Source: Symsagittifera roscoffensis
Lineage: Eukaryota; Xenacoelomorpha; Acoela; Convolutidae
Assembly: GCF_963678635.1 (NCBI RefSeq)
Contig: NC_087064.1
Span: forward strand, 56,616,338-56,676,337
Direction of reading: 5' to 3'
DNA length: 60,000 bases
The notes under the pieces are model-generated. The model searched no databases. It had not been told where the DNA came from and was given only the letters and a program-made list of their open reading frames with translations. The translations under genes were made by a program, and so were the position numbers. Below, in pieces: positions 9,168 to 20,250 of the stretch (positions are counted from its first letter, which is position 1; every line of letters starts with the position of its first letter).

Positions 9168-9515
9168 ATGGCGCCGTTAAACGATGTAGATTTCCATTGG
9201 TTGGTGCCAACAGAAAAAGCTGTATCGGATTATTCTTCTGTAAATAGTTCCAGTGGACGAAGCTCGAATTGGGGATTTGTAAAGACAAAAGAGTTATATA
9301 GATGTAAATTGAGTACGGAGTCAGATTTGAGCAGGCTAATTTCAAGGAAAATGTCGAGAAATTCAGGCTTCAATTCGAGATCATCGACGAATTTGTATTC
9401 CCTCTCCAGGCAACTTGCATCCATAGAAGTCGATGAGAAGCAAAAAGACGGAGCTTCGGATTTCAGCACTCAAAGTAGGAACCCTTTCTACCAATTTGTC
9501 TCATTTTACTCTTAA
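9168..9515 (+). CDS. Hypothetical 115-codon ORF, possible first exon of a host gene
   Basis: ATG 9168 to TAA 9515 encodes a Ser/Arg-rich, probably disordered protein without a recognised domain. Composition and codon use look protein-like, unlike most short ORFs nearby, and a TATA-like element precedes it. A possible splice donor (A|GTAGGA near 9474) would leave one base over. That phase is compatible with the candidate exon starting at 28220, so it could be the 5' exon of the SORBS gene across a very large intron, but one phase match is weak support. Alternatively it is a single-exon gene or an unrelated remnant. Confidence 0.4.
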   Translation: MAPLNDVDFHWLVPTEKAVSDYSSVNSSSGRSSNWGFVKTKELYRCKLSTESDLSRLISRKMSRNSGFNSRSSTNLYSLSRQLASIEVDEKQKDGASDFSTQSRNPFYQFVSFYS

Positions 9516-10116
9516 GAGGGGTTTTTCATCGTGCAGCTTACGTTCATGAACGGCTTTCGTCACGTTAAAAGCCTGTATTTTTTTGTCTCGGCTTTGGTTT
9601 AGTTTGTGGCAGCTTGTTTTATTCTTATTTTTAATCATTTGTTCGAAGAATTTGCTTATTTGATGTTTTTATGCGTCTTTTGATGTTCTTGCTTAAAAAC
9701 TAAACAATTGTTGAACGGTGACTACAGAATAGTCATCACTCTCTTAATTTGGATTTAGACACCTAAGTCTAGCGACTTGTTCTATTTATTGGCTCATGGC
9801 ATCTCATGCTATTTTATCCCATTTTTAAATTTCAATTAAAATGAAAAATTAACACTTATTACCTTTATATATAAATGTTAAGTATCAATGTTGGTTTTAG
9901 AATGCGCGTTTTGGCAATGACCATGTGTGAGAACATGACATAGCCGAAAAAAGGGTACCTTAATCTAGGGCTAGATAATTCAAAGAAGACTTACTTCATA
10001 TGCCAGAGTCACTTTGATTGTCGTCTTGCTGAAGCATTTTTTATTTTTTAACCAAGTGATTTTTAAAGTTTCTTACCTGCACATTTACCAGCGAATTCAT
10101 TCGACGCCAACTCATC
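9516..10116. other. Intergenic AT-rich stretch
   Basis: No gene, RNA or clear repeat recognised. It ends at the tail of the minus-strand LINE. Confidence 0.5.
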
Positions 10117-11021
10117 TAATAATAATAATAATAATAAAACAGAATTTAGGATACATCCATGGGAGTTAGCTCCCGAATCAAGTTTATGAGATCAATCATA
10201 TTTTAGTTTAATGAGTTTAGTTTTTTGAAGTTTAAGCATCTTGTGCATCCGCAGTTGATTCTCCAGGTGCAGGTATCGACTTCATTGTAGATTTTCTCGT
10301 AGAATTGCCAGTACACTCTTGATAATTTTGGTTTAAACGAGTCACTTAATAGGACTTCATATTTCAGGTGATCGTGAAATATGTTTGTCAGGCTGCAGGC
10401 GCGTTGCCAGAAATCAGATTCGCATTTATGAAGTCGAAAGTTCTTCGCGTTGAAACGTCTTGTTGTTTTCGGTCGATTTGATTCAGTGATTTCTATAAAT
10501 CGCCACCATTCCAGGTCGGTCTTTCCTCTTAGAATGTTCGCGAACAAAAGTAGTACATGCATTTCTTGGTAAAGAGACAAGGGAAGAATTTGAAGAGTGG
10601 TTAACCTCGATTTATAAGGAGTTTGTTTATTTCCAAGTATCCATTTCGTTGCTCTCTGTTGCATTTTTTCTAAGGTGGCAAGATCTTGCTTTGAGGGTTT
10701 CCAGACTGATGATGCATAGCTAACGATAGGTACTACATAGCTTTTATATGCATTTTTCCTGTTGTTCATGGTTGTGGCAGGTGATAAGTTTCTTTTGATG
10801 CAGTATAGGGCCTTCAGTGCTTTGCTCGCACGATTGTTTGCATGAGAAGTCCAGTTAAGATTTTTTGACATTATCATTCCAAGATCTTTAAGTTCGTTAG
10901 GCTGTTCGAACTCTCCAAAAATTTCTTTTTTTTCTAAAATTTCTATAGTAATAAAGAGAGCCAGTTGTTGTGCAGTAGCCCAGAATGTACCCATCATAAT
11001 GATTTGAGAAAAGAAATTCAT
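10117..11021 (-). mobile_element. 5'-truncated LINE, RT C-terminal region, minus strand
   Basis: The minus-strand frame 11021-10203 encodes the post-catalytic part of a non-LTR reverse transcriptase. It has a D-L-G segment, a R-N-L-S region, then the classic thumb motif P-I-V-S-Y-A-S-S-V-W followed by a basic R-A-T-K-W-I-L block. It ends with a Cys-rich C-terminus of the form C-T-W-x5-C-x-C-x2-C. The same C-terminal pattern ends the LINEs at 15847 and 18560, so the three are one family. The catalytic palm (FADD box) is missing. The 3' end on this strand is an ATT/TAA simple repeat at about 10117-10138, a normal LINE tail. Confidence 0.8.
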
Positions 11022-11407
11022 CCATTAAAATCAAGCAATCGATACTGAATAATACTAAAATATTCACAATTTTTTCAGTTTCCTCGTCTTCCTTCTGTTG
11101 TTTTTCTGTGCAATGAAAACTGAATTAGGTATAAAACTGCATGAAAAACAGGTAATAATTGCTAAATTAACGTTGAAATTGTAGCAGTATTAAGTGTGGA
11201 GGTACGCCTCTCATTATTTTTGTCTGTTTCACTCTGAAAACCGAAACGGTTCATACCAGTTTTTACTCGGCACTGACAACTTTTGTTGGGTTTTGTCACG
11301 ACAAAAAGGCTTCCAATTATTACATCACTTGCATTATTGTTGTGATAAACTTATTAAATAGTTTCAGGTTATATGATTTGCGGGGTAGCCGTGGTGACCC
11401 CTTCTTC
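11022..11407. other. Presumed 5' region of the 11.4-15.9 kb LINE
   Basis: No ORF of note. The sequence becomes less AT-rich toward 11200 and likely contains the 5' UTR and internal promoter of the LINE; the exact 5' end is not visible. Confidence 0.35.
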
Positions 11408-12004
11408 ATGGTTGTGATTATTGGAGCGAGCTCATTACATCTGGCACTTGAAGATTGGGCATCAGAAGGAGGAAACGAGGAACTGCAAGAAGACGTCATT
11501 CATTACAAGGGAGTAACGTTTCATCCCAAATCGAAATCGAATAAAATCGTACGAAACATCTTGAGAGACGAAATTAATAGAAACGAGTCTGTAATTATCT
11601 GGCACGACGTAATAAACAATTCGATTTCAAAACATCCATTCAATCCAAGGACTCCCCTTACTGCCAATCAACTAGTATCAGAAATCAAACCCCTAATAAA
11701 TTCGCATCCTCGAATTGAAGGCCTTGTTTTTTGTCAGAGAGACGGTGCACCCTATATTCTTGAAGATCTAAAGAAACTTCCGATACCAGTTGTTCAAGTT
11801 ACAACAGACATAATTTCAAATTCTAAACAACAGGACAAAGATCTACTTGAAGGATACAGAGAACTGCATCAAGAAACCGCACTTGAAATCAAAACTGTAG
11901 CTGTAATACGAAACAACAATAGCAACTTGAGTGATATCTTGAAGAAGAAAAAAAAACCGTCAAAAAAACAACGAGAAGCACGAAGGAAACGAGAACAGAA
12001 ATAA
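11408..12004 (+). CDS. SGNH-hydrolase-like ORF upstream of the LINE ORF1
   Basis: The preferred start is ATG 11408, because the protein then opens with a first strand and the turn V-V-I-I-G-A-S-S, the position of the G-D-S block of SGNH/GDSL hydrolases (Asp replaced by Ala). A W-H-D-V-I-N-N segment in the middle sits where block III would be. The C-terminal 30 residues are highly basic (Lys/Arg-rich), fit for nucleic-acid binding. The frame ends with TAA 12004, 115 bases before the PHD-finger ORF. SGNH-type esterase domains are known in the first ORF of some CR1-like LINEs, so this is likely a LINE accessory ORF rather than a host gene. Loss of the aspartate makes hydrolase activity uncertain. 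Confidence 0.55.
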   Translation: MVVIIGASSLHLALEDWASEGGNEELQEDVIHYKGVTFHPKSKSNKIVRNILRDEINRNESVIIWHDVINNSISKHPFNPRTPLTANQLVSEIKPLINSHPRIEGLVFCQRDGAPYILEDLKKLPIPVVQVTTDIISNSKQQDKDLLEGYRELHQETALEIKTVAVIRNNNSNLSDILKKKKKPSKKQREARRKREQK

Positions 12005-12119
12005 ACTGTGAGTTTAAATTTCAATTCGTGACGGGACTGGGCTTAATTGTCCAGGCTTAGATCAAATTGTAAATAAATATTCTCTATCCCATTTTCTCCT
12101 TCTCTCTGTATCCACCAAT

Positions 12120-13019
12120 ATGACTAAAAATTGCAAAACGTGCAAAAAACCCATAAATGCCAGGGACAGATGTTTCAGTTGTGTATCTTGCAATGCTCAA
12201 ACGCATCTTGAGAGCACCTGCACTGGTCTTACTAACACCGCCATCAGTGACATAAAAGACTTGGGTTTAAACGCAATGGTTCTATGTGACACATGTGTAA
12301 CTAATAACGAAAGAGATAACTTCATAAAGTGTAGGACCATGATGCAAATGAACGAGAAAATTGAAAAAGAGAGTGAGGGAATACAAGCACGTCTTGAAAA
12401 TATGGAAAAAAGGCTGACGGCATTGGTTGATGAAAAAGTCGAAAACGCTACAAAAACCACATGCGAAAAACTGGAAAAAAGCTATGCAGATGTACTCAGT
12501 GTGAAACCTGTTAAAGATATGAAAGCTCAACCAGGAGCTGGAAAAGAAGTAAAACAAGAAATACATCATAATATCAATAAAAGCTTCCGTATACAGGGGA
12601 TCAGAGAAGATCCCGAGAAATCAAAAGGCGAAAATTTTGTCCCCACAACCGAAAAAGTACATGAGGTACAAAACAAGTTAGGAGTTAAACCACAAATTGA
12701 AGAAATGAAAAGGCTAGGGAAATTCAGCAAAGAGCGCATCAAGTCAAGAACTTTTTTAATAACTCTGTCAACGGAACATGAAGCACGATTGGTGATGGCA
12801 AAGAGCTTCGAAAAAAGAGATGAGCTGCGAGATGAGGAAATTTACCTTTTGCCAGCATTATCGAAAGAAGATGCGAGGAAGGAAAACTTATGCTTAAAAA
12901 GACGAAGAGAACTTCTAGACGAAGGAGTTCCAAAGGAGAAAATCAAAATCAGGAATTTCGAGCTGTTCAATGATGGTAAAAAAGAGATGATAGAAGCAGA
13001 ACAAGCAGATGATGCTTGA
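12120..13019 (+). CDS. LINE ORF1: PHD-like zinc finger plus coiled coil
   Basis: ATG 12120 to TGA 13019, 299 codons, intact. Residues about 5-60 show a C-x2-C ... C-x2-C ... H ... C ... C-x2-C array, the pattern of a PHD-type zinc finger. Then comes a long charged coiled-coil-like segment (about residues 75-120) and a C-terminal basic/acidic domain (about residues 150-290) resembling the nucleic-acid-binding part of LINE ORF1 proteins. It is followed within 25 bases by the ATG of the EN-RT ORF, so it is the ORF1 product: an RNA-binding chaperone that coats LINE RNA. It remains open although the downstream ORF2 is broken. Confidence 0.75.
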   Translation: MTKNCKTCKKPINARDRCFSCVSCNAQTHLESTCTGLTNTAISDIKDLGLNAMVLCDTCVTNNERDNFIKCRTMMQMNEKIEKESEGIQARLENMEKRLTALVDEKVENATKTTCEKLEKSYADVLSVKPVKDMKAQPGAGKEVKQEIHHNINKSFRIQGIREDPEKSKGENFVPTTEKVHEVQNKLGVKPQIEEMKRLGKFSKERIKSRTFLITLSTEHEARLVMAKSFEKRDELRDEEIYLLPALSKEDARKENLCLKRRRELLDEGVPKEKIKIRNFELFNDGKKEMIEAEQADDA

Positions 13020-13043
13020 CTAGGTTTTCTCAACATCCTGCAA

Positions 13044-15847
13044 ATGAATGTAAGAAGTCTCATAAATCTCGAACGACGAATGAAGTTTGCAATTGCTATA
13101 GCAACATCAAACTATGACATAATGTCTCTGCGAGACTTGGTTAAATGAAAACATTGCATCATCTGAATTAATGCTAAATGAATACAGTATTTATAGATCA
13201 GAACGACAAACAGCCAAAGATCAAAATTTGCTCGGTGGAGTACTAATGGCAGTGAAACAAACATTTTCATCTAAATTGTTGCCAAATATGCAACCTGAAT
13301 GTTTTTTAACTTGCAGCATCCAAATAAACGATAAACGAATTATTGTCTGCTGTTTTTACAATCCACCTTCGAGTAGCAAATATCGCTATTGTCTAGGCGA
13401 TTTCGCACAAATTTTAAATGAAATCGAGAAATCAAATCAATCAACTGCAACACTTATTTGCGGAGATGTAAATTTTCCAAATGCAAACTGGATTGAATAT
13501 AGTAGCACGGAAAATGAAGAAAACTCAATAATTGAACTAATCGAGCAACATCAGTTCGAGCAGGCAATAGATTTTCCAACTTGTGGCAAAAACACCCTAG
13601 ACATTACATTATTCAAAAATTGTCACATTCATGCGACTCCTGACGAAAATTTCTCAAAAATTTACAATTGCTCCGACCACAAAGCAATCAGCATTCTAAT
13701 TGAATGTCCTCACCATGAGGTAAAGGTCGCTATTGAAAACTTTCGAAGCTTCGATAGCGTGGACTATAACGAAATCAAGAAATCAATAATAAGTGAGCCT
13801 TTCTCACCAGTATGTCACACAAACATCAATAGAATGTGCGAGGAACTTTACGACTATTTGGAAAATTTGGTAAACCAATATGTGCCTAGAAGAACGAGAC
13901 GTCGCCAATCACTTCCGCCATGGGTTACGCCAAGTACCTCAAACATCATGAACAAACTGCGAACACAAACTAGAATATACAAATTGAAACCTACAAGCTA
14001 CCGCAGAAATCTCATTCTATCTCTAGATAAAATGGTGGAAGAAGCAGTAGAGGAAGATAGAGTAAACTATCAGGAAAATTTGATGTCCACTCGTAACACA
14101 CATTTAATTTTCAAACACTTTAAGAGTCTGAAAAAATCAGAAACACTCCCAAAGACTATGATCAAGGACGAAATAGCTGTTTGCAAAGCCAAAGAAAAAG
14201 TGAACTTTTTGAATGAATATTTTCACTCTGTATTTTCGCCCAAATGAAGCTTCAACCTCAGTGATATGAAGTGCGAAAACACGATTTTGAGTAACTTCAG
14301 TATCTCAAAAACATTTATAAACCAAATTATAACAAAGCTGGACATAACAAAATCGCGGGGCCCAGATGGACTCCCACCAATTTTCTTCCAGCGAACGGCC
14401 AGAGAAATGACCACAATTTTGCATTGCGTTTTTAAAAACATCAAGAGGTTAAGGAAAATAACAGATACATGGAAAGTTGCGGCTCTGTCGCCTAGTTACA
14501 AGAAAGGTGACAAACGACTAATGAAAAACTACCGGCCGGTGTCACTCCTCAATATCATGAGTAAACTCCTGGAAAAAGTATCCAGCGTTGTATGACCATT
14601 TCATCAAATTTCTCACAAGAAGTCAGCACGGTTTTGTTAAAAACCGTTCAGTTATTACAAACATGTTATCTTTCTTGAAAGAAATCGACGAAGCAATTGA
14701 CAAGAACGCTGAAAACCATGTGATCGCATTCTATACCGACTTCTCTAAGGCATTCGACAAAGTCCCGCAACTACTAAAGAAAATGAGCAACATTGGAGTT
14801 GGAGGCTGTTTCCTTGAAATAATCGCAGACTATCTCAGCAACAGGAAACAATTTGTTCGTGCTGACAATTTCTCATCAGAAACTTTAGAAATTACAAGTG
14901 GCGTACCACAAGGATTGTTGATTGGTCCATTATTCTTCTGTATCTTCATAAATGATCTTCCTGAAGTATTGAAATTTAGTGACCCATTTATCTTCGCAGA
15001 CGACCTAAAATTACTAGCAGTGAATGTAGACACAAAGGACATCCAGCAGGACCTAAAAAGCGTTGAAAACTGGGTAGACAAAAACAAGATGAGTCTGGCA
15101 CTGGACAAATGTTTTAAAGTCGAATTTAGAGGAAATCAACACGAATTTATTCTTTGTGAAACAGCAGTGGAAAGCTCGAATGTGATAAAGGATCTAGGAA
15201 TACATGTGTCCAAACATTTAACATGGACAACCCATATTGACTCAAGAATGTCGAAAGCGAATAAAACGTTCTATTGCATCCGCAGAAATTTAGAATTCTA
15301 AGTCAAAATGCGCATAAAACTTTGTCTGTATAAATCCTTAATACTTCCTGTTCTAACGTATGGTCTAATTATTTGCAATATCTCAAGAAGCGACTTAGGG
15401 AGATTAGAAAGGTTCCAAAAGAAAGTCTTAAAATGGATCACGGGAAACGATTCTGACTATACAGAGCAGCTGAGATTGTTAAACATCCTGCCTCTGGCGT
15501 TGTTTCTCCAGCTGAACGAGTTACTGATGATGGCGAAATTCATGCATGAAGAAAACGATCACATTAAGCTCCCGGCAAAAATTGAAAATCCAGGAAGAAC
15601 GAAAGAATTTTTCAACCTAAACAAAACCAGAACTGAAAAAGCTAGAGGAGAGTTTACATTCAGGACGTGCCGTCTAATAAACCGTTTAAATCACAAAATT
15701 GAATTTCGAGAAATGCGAGGCTTAAAGCGAAGATTGATACAGATGATGTGGAAGTTTTTCGACGATCAATTCTCAGAACAAAACAAGTGCACATGGGTCC
15801 TCATCTGTGACTGCAACATGTGCCGAAATAACTGGACAAAATTTTGA
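13044..15847 (+). pseudogene. LINE ORF2: endonuclease and reverse transcriptase, inactivated
   Basis: This encodes an apurinic-like endonuclease (N-terminal M-N-V-R-S motif near 13044, G-D-V-N-F-P-N-A-N-W near 13460, S-D-H-K-A near 13675). A reverse transcriptase follows, with S-R-G-P-D-G-L near 14356, Y-R-P-V-S-L near 14530, S-G-V-P-Q-G near 14900 and the catalytic F-A-D-D box near 14994. It ends with a Cys-rich C-terminus of the form C-T-W-x5-C-x-C-x2-C. It is broken by a frameshift near 13131, an in-frame TGA at 14245-14247, a frameshift near 14585 and an in-frame TAA at 15299-15301. All domains are present in order, so inactivation is fairly recent. The upstream ORFs at 11408 and 12120 belong to the same element. 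An AAC-type simple repeat near 15890 may be its tail. Confidence 0.85.
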
Positions 15848-16099
15848 GAACTTTGGGGATATCATCCCATCAGTATCCTACTGAAAATTCACAACAACAA
15901 CAAATTACGAGATTTCTAGTCAAAATGTGCTGGAAAGCTTCCTTCGCCATAGCTTACGGTTGTTGTAGCCTTGTTGACTTTGACGACACTTGGTTCCTTT
16001 TTTTTCGGTTTTTAGTGGTTTCGTCTCGTCCCTAGTCCGGTTTTGCCGGACCTGACGGGATAGGCATAGGATGGAAAGAAGCATTGATTTAGGGCAGTT

Positions 16100-18570
16100 T
16101 TGAAAATCAGTCTTTATAGGTGGCCAGAGGAAGTGATTGTATCCTTGATAAAAGAAATCTCGACCTATGAAAAAAATGAAAATTGTAAATCATTGATCCT
16201 CACGGGAGATATGAATTTCGAGTGCACCAATTGGAAGACATTATACTCGCAGAATGAATATGAAAACAAAATTCTTGAGTGTCTACGGGGTTGAACTTTC
16301 ATGAGTCCCTAAAACAAAAAGAAAACAACCAGTTAGATGTGTTTTTAACCAACAATCCATACGTAATCATCAACTGATCTTGTGGCAATGATTTTAACAA
16401 AAGCTTCAACTCGGACCACGAAGCCTTTGTTGTTGCAATGCAGCTAGAAACATAAATTAAGCACAAAAGTAAACAAAAAGTTGGCTGTTAACAAGGTATA
16501 CTGGAAAGACTTAAACTACTTCATAGAAGAGCACCCTTTTGATCCCTGTTGCTATAGTAGCGTTGATGAACTAGTAAAACATTGGTACAAATGGCTTGAT
16601 TGAATTTTAACCGAAAATGTTCCCAAAACAACCACACACAGATCGAATCTCCCTCCATGGGTTGGGGAAGAGTCCTCACACTGCTTTAAAATGATATCAA
16701 TTTTTAAACAGAAAAAGTCGAAAAAATCTTCTCTCATTACAATTATCAAACTTGAGAAAATGGAGAACAGACTGAAAATGTCGCTAAACGAAGATCAAGC
16801 GTTTGGAAGTAAAATTTTTTGAGATCGAAGATTCTCTGATCTTCAAAAGTATCTCAAATCGATGCACAAAAGCAGCAGGTACTCCGTGACTTTGACTTAC
16901 AGAAATCAGAAAACAAATGAGGACGAGCAGAAATGTAAATTTTTCATTTTTTTTCCAATGTGTTCCTTAAAAGTATTGAATTAACGAAAGTTTGTTACGA
17001 TAGTTAAAAATTCAATAAAATCGAGATCATTGAAATGAATATAGCGAAAGTTTTGACAAAGCTACAAACTAATAAGGCATGTGGCCTAGACCGGATAGGA
17101 AACACAGTGCTCAAAAATCTACCATCTTCATCCAAATCATTAATACTGATTTTTCAAAACTGCTTTAAATAAAGGCTTCTTTCCATCCTTTTGGAAGATA
17201 ACTGAAGTGATACCAATATTTAGGGACCAGAACAGAGCAATGATTGAAGAGTACGACCAATAAGTCTTTTAAGCAGCATATCAAGTCCTGGAAAAACTTA
17301 TTTTTGATGAATTGTATGTTATTGTAAAAAAGCAACTAGACCAATCGCAACACGGATTGCTCAACTAGTTTTGTTTTTAGACCTTTTATACAAAGAATAC
17401 GATGAAAAGTAAAACGAACTTTTTAAGTTATACCTTGAATTCAAAAAATTTTTTGCTAGTGTTCCACAACTTGCTGCTCCCAAAATTGAAAAATTAGACA
17501 TTGGAGGTAATTTTATTAAAATAGTTGCTAGTTACTTATCTGACCACCAACAGTATGTTGAATAAATGGCTGCATTTCTGAAAGAGTACCTGTCACTAGT
17601 GGTGTACCTCAAGGTTGCTTACACGGCCCGCTACTTTTCGTAATATATGTGAACGACCTACCAAAGGAAATGACAGAATGTGAAGCGTTCGGTTATGCGG
17701 ATGATTTCAAGCTTGTAACTTTGATGCCAGAAAAGATACAGAAAGATCTATCGAAAGTGGAAGATTGGTGCAATACTAGTAAAATGAAATTAAACGAGAG
17801 CAAAGGCTATATCTTATCAATAAAACAGAAAGAAGGCGTAAAGCATCACTTCACGTTGAATTCAAAACAGCTTTCTGAAACAACTGAACAAAAGTACCTT
17901 GGATTAATCATGGCCAGCGTACTATCATGGAAACCAAATGTCGATAATAGGTGTAATAAAGCTTGGAAAGTATTCTACTTCCTGGAAAGAAACAAACTCT
18001 CTGTTGCTGCTAAAAACACTAAACTCAATGCGTACATAGGATATGTAATACCTGTATTAAGTTATGCATCACCAGCTTGATTCGCAAACAAAACTGAAAG
18101 TAAAGAACTAGAACGTGTCCTAAGGAAAGTAAGTATCTGGATAATGGGCAATTGGGATAAGAGCTATAAACAAATACCAACTGAACTGAGACTTCTTCCA
18201 TTATCGTATTACTTTGAACTACATGATCTGTTAAGGCTAGTATCAACGTTGAAAGACAGCTACAACAGCAAACTACCGATAAAGTCGAATACGAAACCCA
18301 ATGACGATCTTTCATTAACAAGACAAAAAGATCTAACAACGATAACAAAAACTCGAACAAGAAAGGCTGGCGAAAGTTTTTGGAAAAAAAACCAGTCAAT
18401 TATTGAATATAATACAAAAAAGGAAATATTGATCCGAAAAAATTGACAAACCATTCCTAACAAAATTATACTGGAATTACTTCTACAAAGATTACTCTGT
18501 AGTCAACTTATGTTCCTGGGCTTTTATATACAACTGTGGACATTGCAACCCGGTGCAGAAAGTCAGCTCA
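16100..18570 (+). pseudogene. Decayed LINE related to the preceding element
   Basis: Remnants in order are an endonuclease fragment (L-T-G-D-M-N-F near 16200, N-S-D-H-E-A near 16410), an RT fragment with S-G-V-P-Q-G near 17600 and a Y-A-D-D catalytic box near 17692, a thumb motif P-V-L-S-Y-A-S near 18052, and a Cys-rich C-terminus of the form C-S-W-x5-C-x2-C near 18515. Many stops and frameshifts separate them. The C-terminal signature places it with the elements at 10203 and 13044, but as a more diverged and older copy. No ORF1 is recognisable upstream, so it is also 5'-truncated. Confidence 0.75.
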
Positions 18571-18748
18571 GCCGTCAAGTGATGGGTGCAAACCCTTGTG
18601 TAAAACACAGAAGCATAAACTCCCCCTCTCTCTCATAGGTAAGGCGTGACATCAGCGTAGTCTGCTTAAATGTAGTTTCAAAACTGCTCTCGTCTGAATA
18701 TATCTCGCGTTTTAGTGTGCTGTTGTGAGGCGAGCATCCTCGGTCATT

Positions 18749-20250
18749 CTAATTAGTTTTTTCAAAGAAGTTTATCTCTCCCCCTCTTTGGTGCCATGTT
18801 AATGTTAGCTGAGGGTGTTCAGCTACACGAATGAGGTTATTCCAGTGACTGAGGATATTGAGATCTGTCAGTCTGCCTGGGTAGTTGAAAAAGTGGTGAG
18901 CGTCATGCGGCCCTGGATTACAAACAGTGAATTTATTTTGGGTCAATCCTGCTTAGGTAGCTATTGAAGATGGCTGAGTATACGGAGCGGAGCTGTGTTA
19001 GAGCACGTGAAGGTTTCTTCTTTTCTAAGTTAACTCCAGGATTATTCATACCCAAAAGTTCACTGTGGTGGTCCTTAGATAATAGGTTATCTGGCAGTTT
19101 TTGTATGCAGATGTTTGAGGACTATTCTGTATATGTTAATAATTAGAACTGAATCAGTATGCAATATTTCGGCTTTTTCTTGATCGTATTTCGTTTTCAG
19201 CGTTGATTTCAGTGTGCTGCTTGTTTTTACGGTTCTATGGTCTGCACGCTCAGGAAGATGGTTTCCAAGGAAAAACTACTTGGCTAGCATTTCATTATGC
19301 ACTCGACCAGAAAGCATTTCTGTTTCATCATTTGAGTGATATTCGTCATTTTGACACAGCTAGTTATAGATCTAAGATGTTTGTTTTGCTTGTTGAAGTT
19401 TTAGCCAGTTGGTGTTGCTTAAATTGGAGACCAGATGGGCGCAGAGTAGCTCATGACGCTACGATACCCCATCACATGGTTCATATAGCTGATGACTAAT
19501 GTCATGTTTCTTTTTTTGGCATCCCCATTTGGTACTTGCCAATTTTTAGTGGATGTTACTTCTGACCTGAACTCGTGCGCAAAATTTAAGTGCAATTTTC
19601 CGAAATGTGAAAATGATATAGGAGAAAACATCCAGGATTTCTGTATTTTTTGATTTTTTGAGTCGGTACCCTCCAATATCGATTTTAGTTCCATATTTTA
19701 CTTTGGTAGACCAAGAAGTGAAAAAGTTGCCATAGATTTGTATTCACTTCACACATTTAAAGGCCTGTTTTTCAGCCATGCATTAAGTTGAGAGAGATAA
19801 TAGTTCATTGTTGTAAGAAGCTCAATTGGTTGTGGACTGGTAGTTAGAGTTGTAATCTCATCAGCTTAAATGAAGAGATATGCATTTTCTCATGGCTTAG
19901 ACATAGTTTTGCGGTTCACCTTGTTTATATTTTCTCATGCCAGATTTTGCGTATTTGATTTCAGAGTATGTGAAGCGTACTTGGTAGGATAACAGCCATC
20001 GCTTGGTTTTAATAGTTGAGTCTCCTTTATTTAATTCATCAAGATGGACACTAATGATTTACTGTGTCAAAGGCGGTTGTTAGATCCAATGCAACAATAT
20101 GGGTTATTCGACACAATTTTTCATAAACCATTCCTGCGATTACAAGAGGATTGTTACAACTAAGTGCAGTCCTGGCGAGCCGAGCTTTGCCAATCCTGTC
20201 TTGTCCGTTTTGAACATAATATTTGTGCATGTTCTTTGAACGAATGATCA
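18749..20250 (-). pseudogene. Decayed Jockey/I-like LINE remnant, minus strand
   Basis: Read on the minus strand, 20251-20051 contains RT motif A (A-L-D-L-T-T-A-F-D-T-V-N-H). A degenerate catalytic box A-D-E-I appears near 19865. The thumb motif R-S-V-M-S-Y-S-A-P-I-W-S-P lies near 19430-19470. The C-terminal H-D-x2-H-F-F-N-Y-P-G region, typical of Jockey/I/R1-type LINEs, lies near 18830-18920. Stops and frameshifts are numerous. It is a different clade from the LINEs at 10.2-18.6 kb, judged by the W-S-P thumb and the C-terminal motif. Confidence 0.7.

Noticed and set aside
19203-19499. 98-codon + strand ORF
   Set aside because: It overlaps the minus-strand LINE thumb region, which has recognisable motifs; the + strand frame has none.
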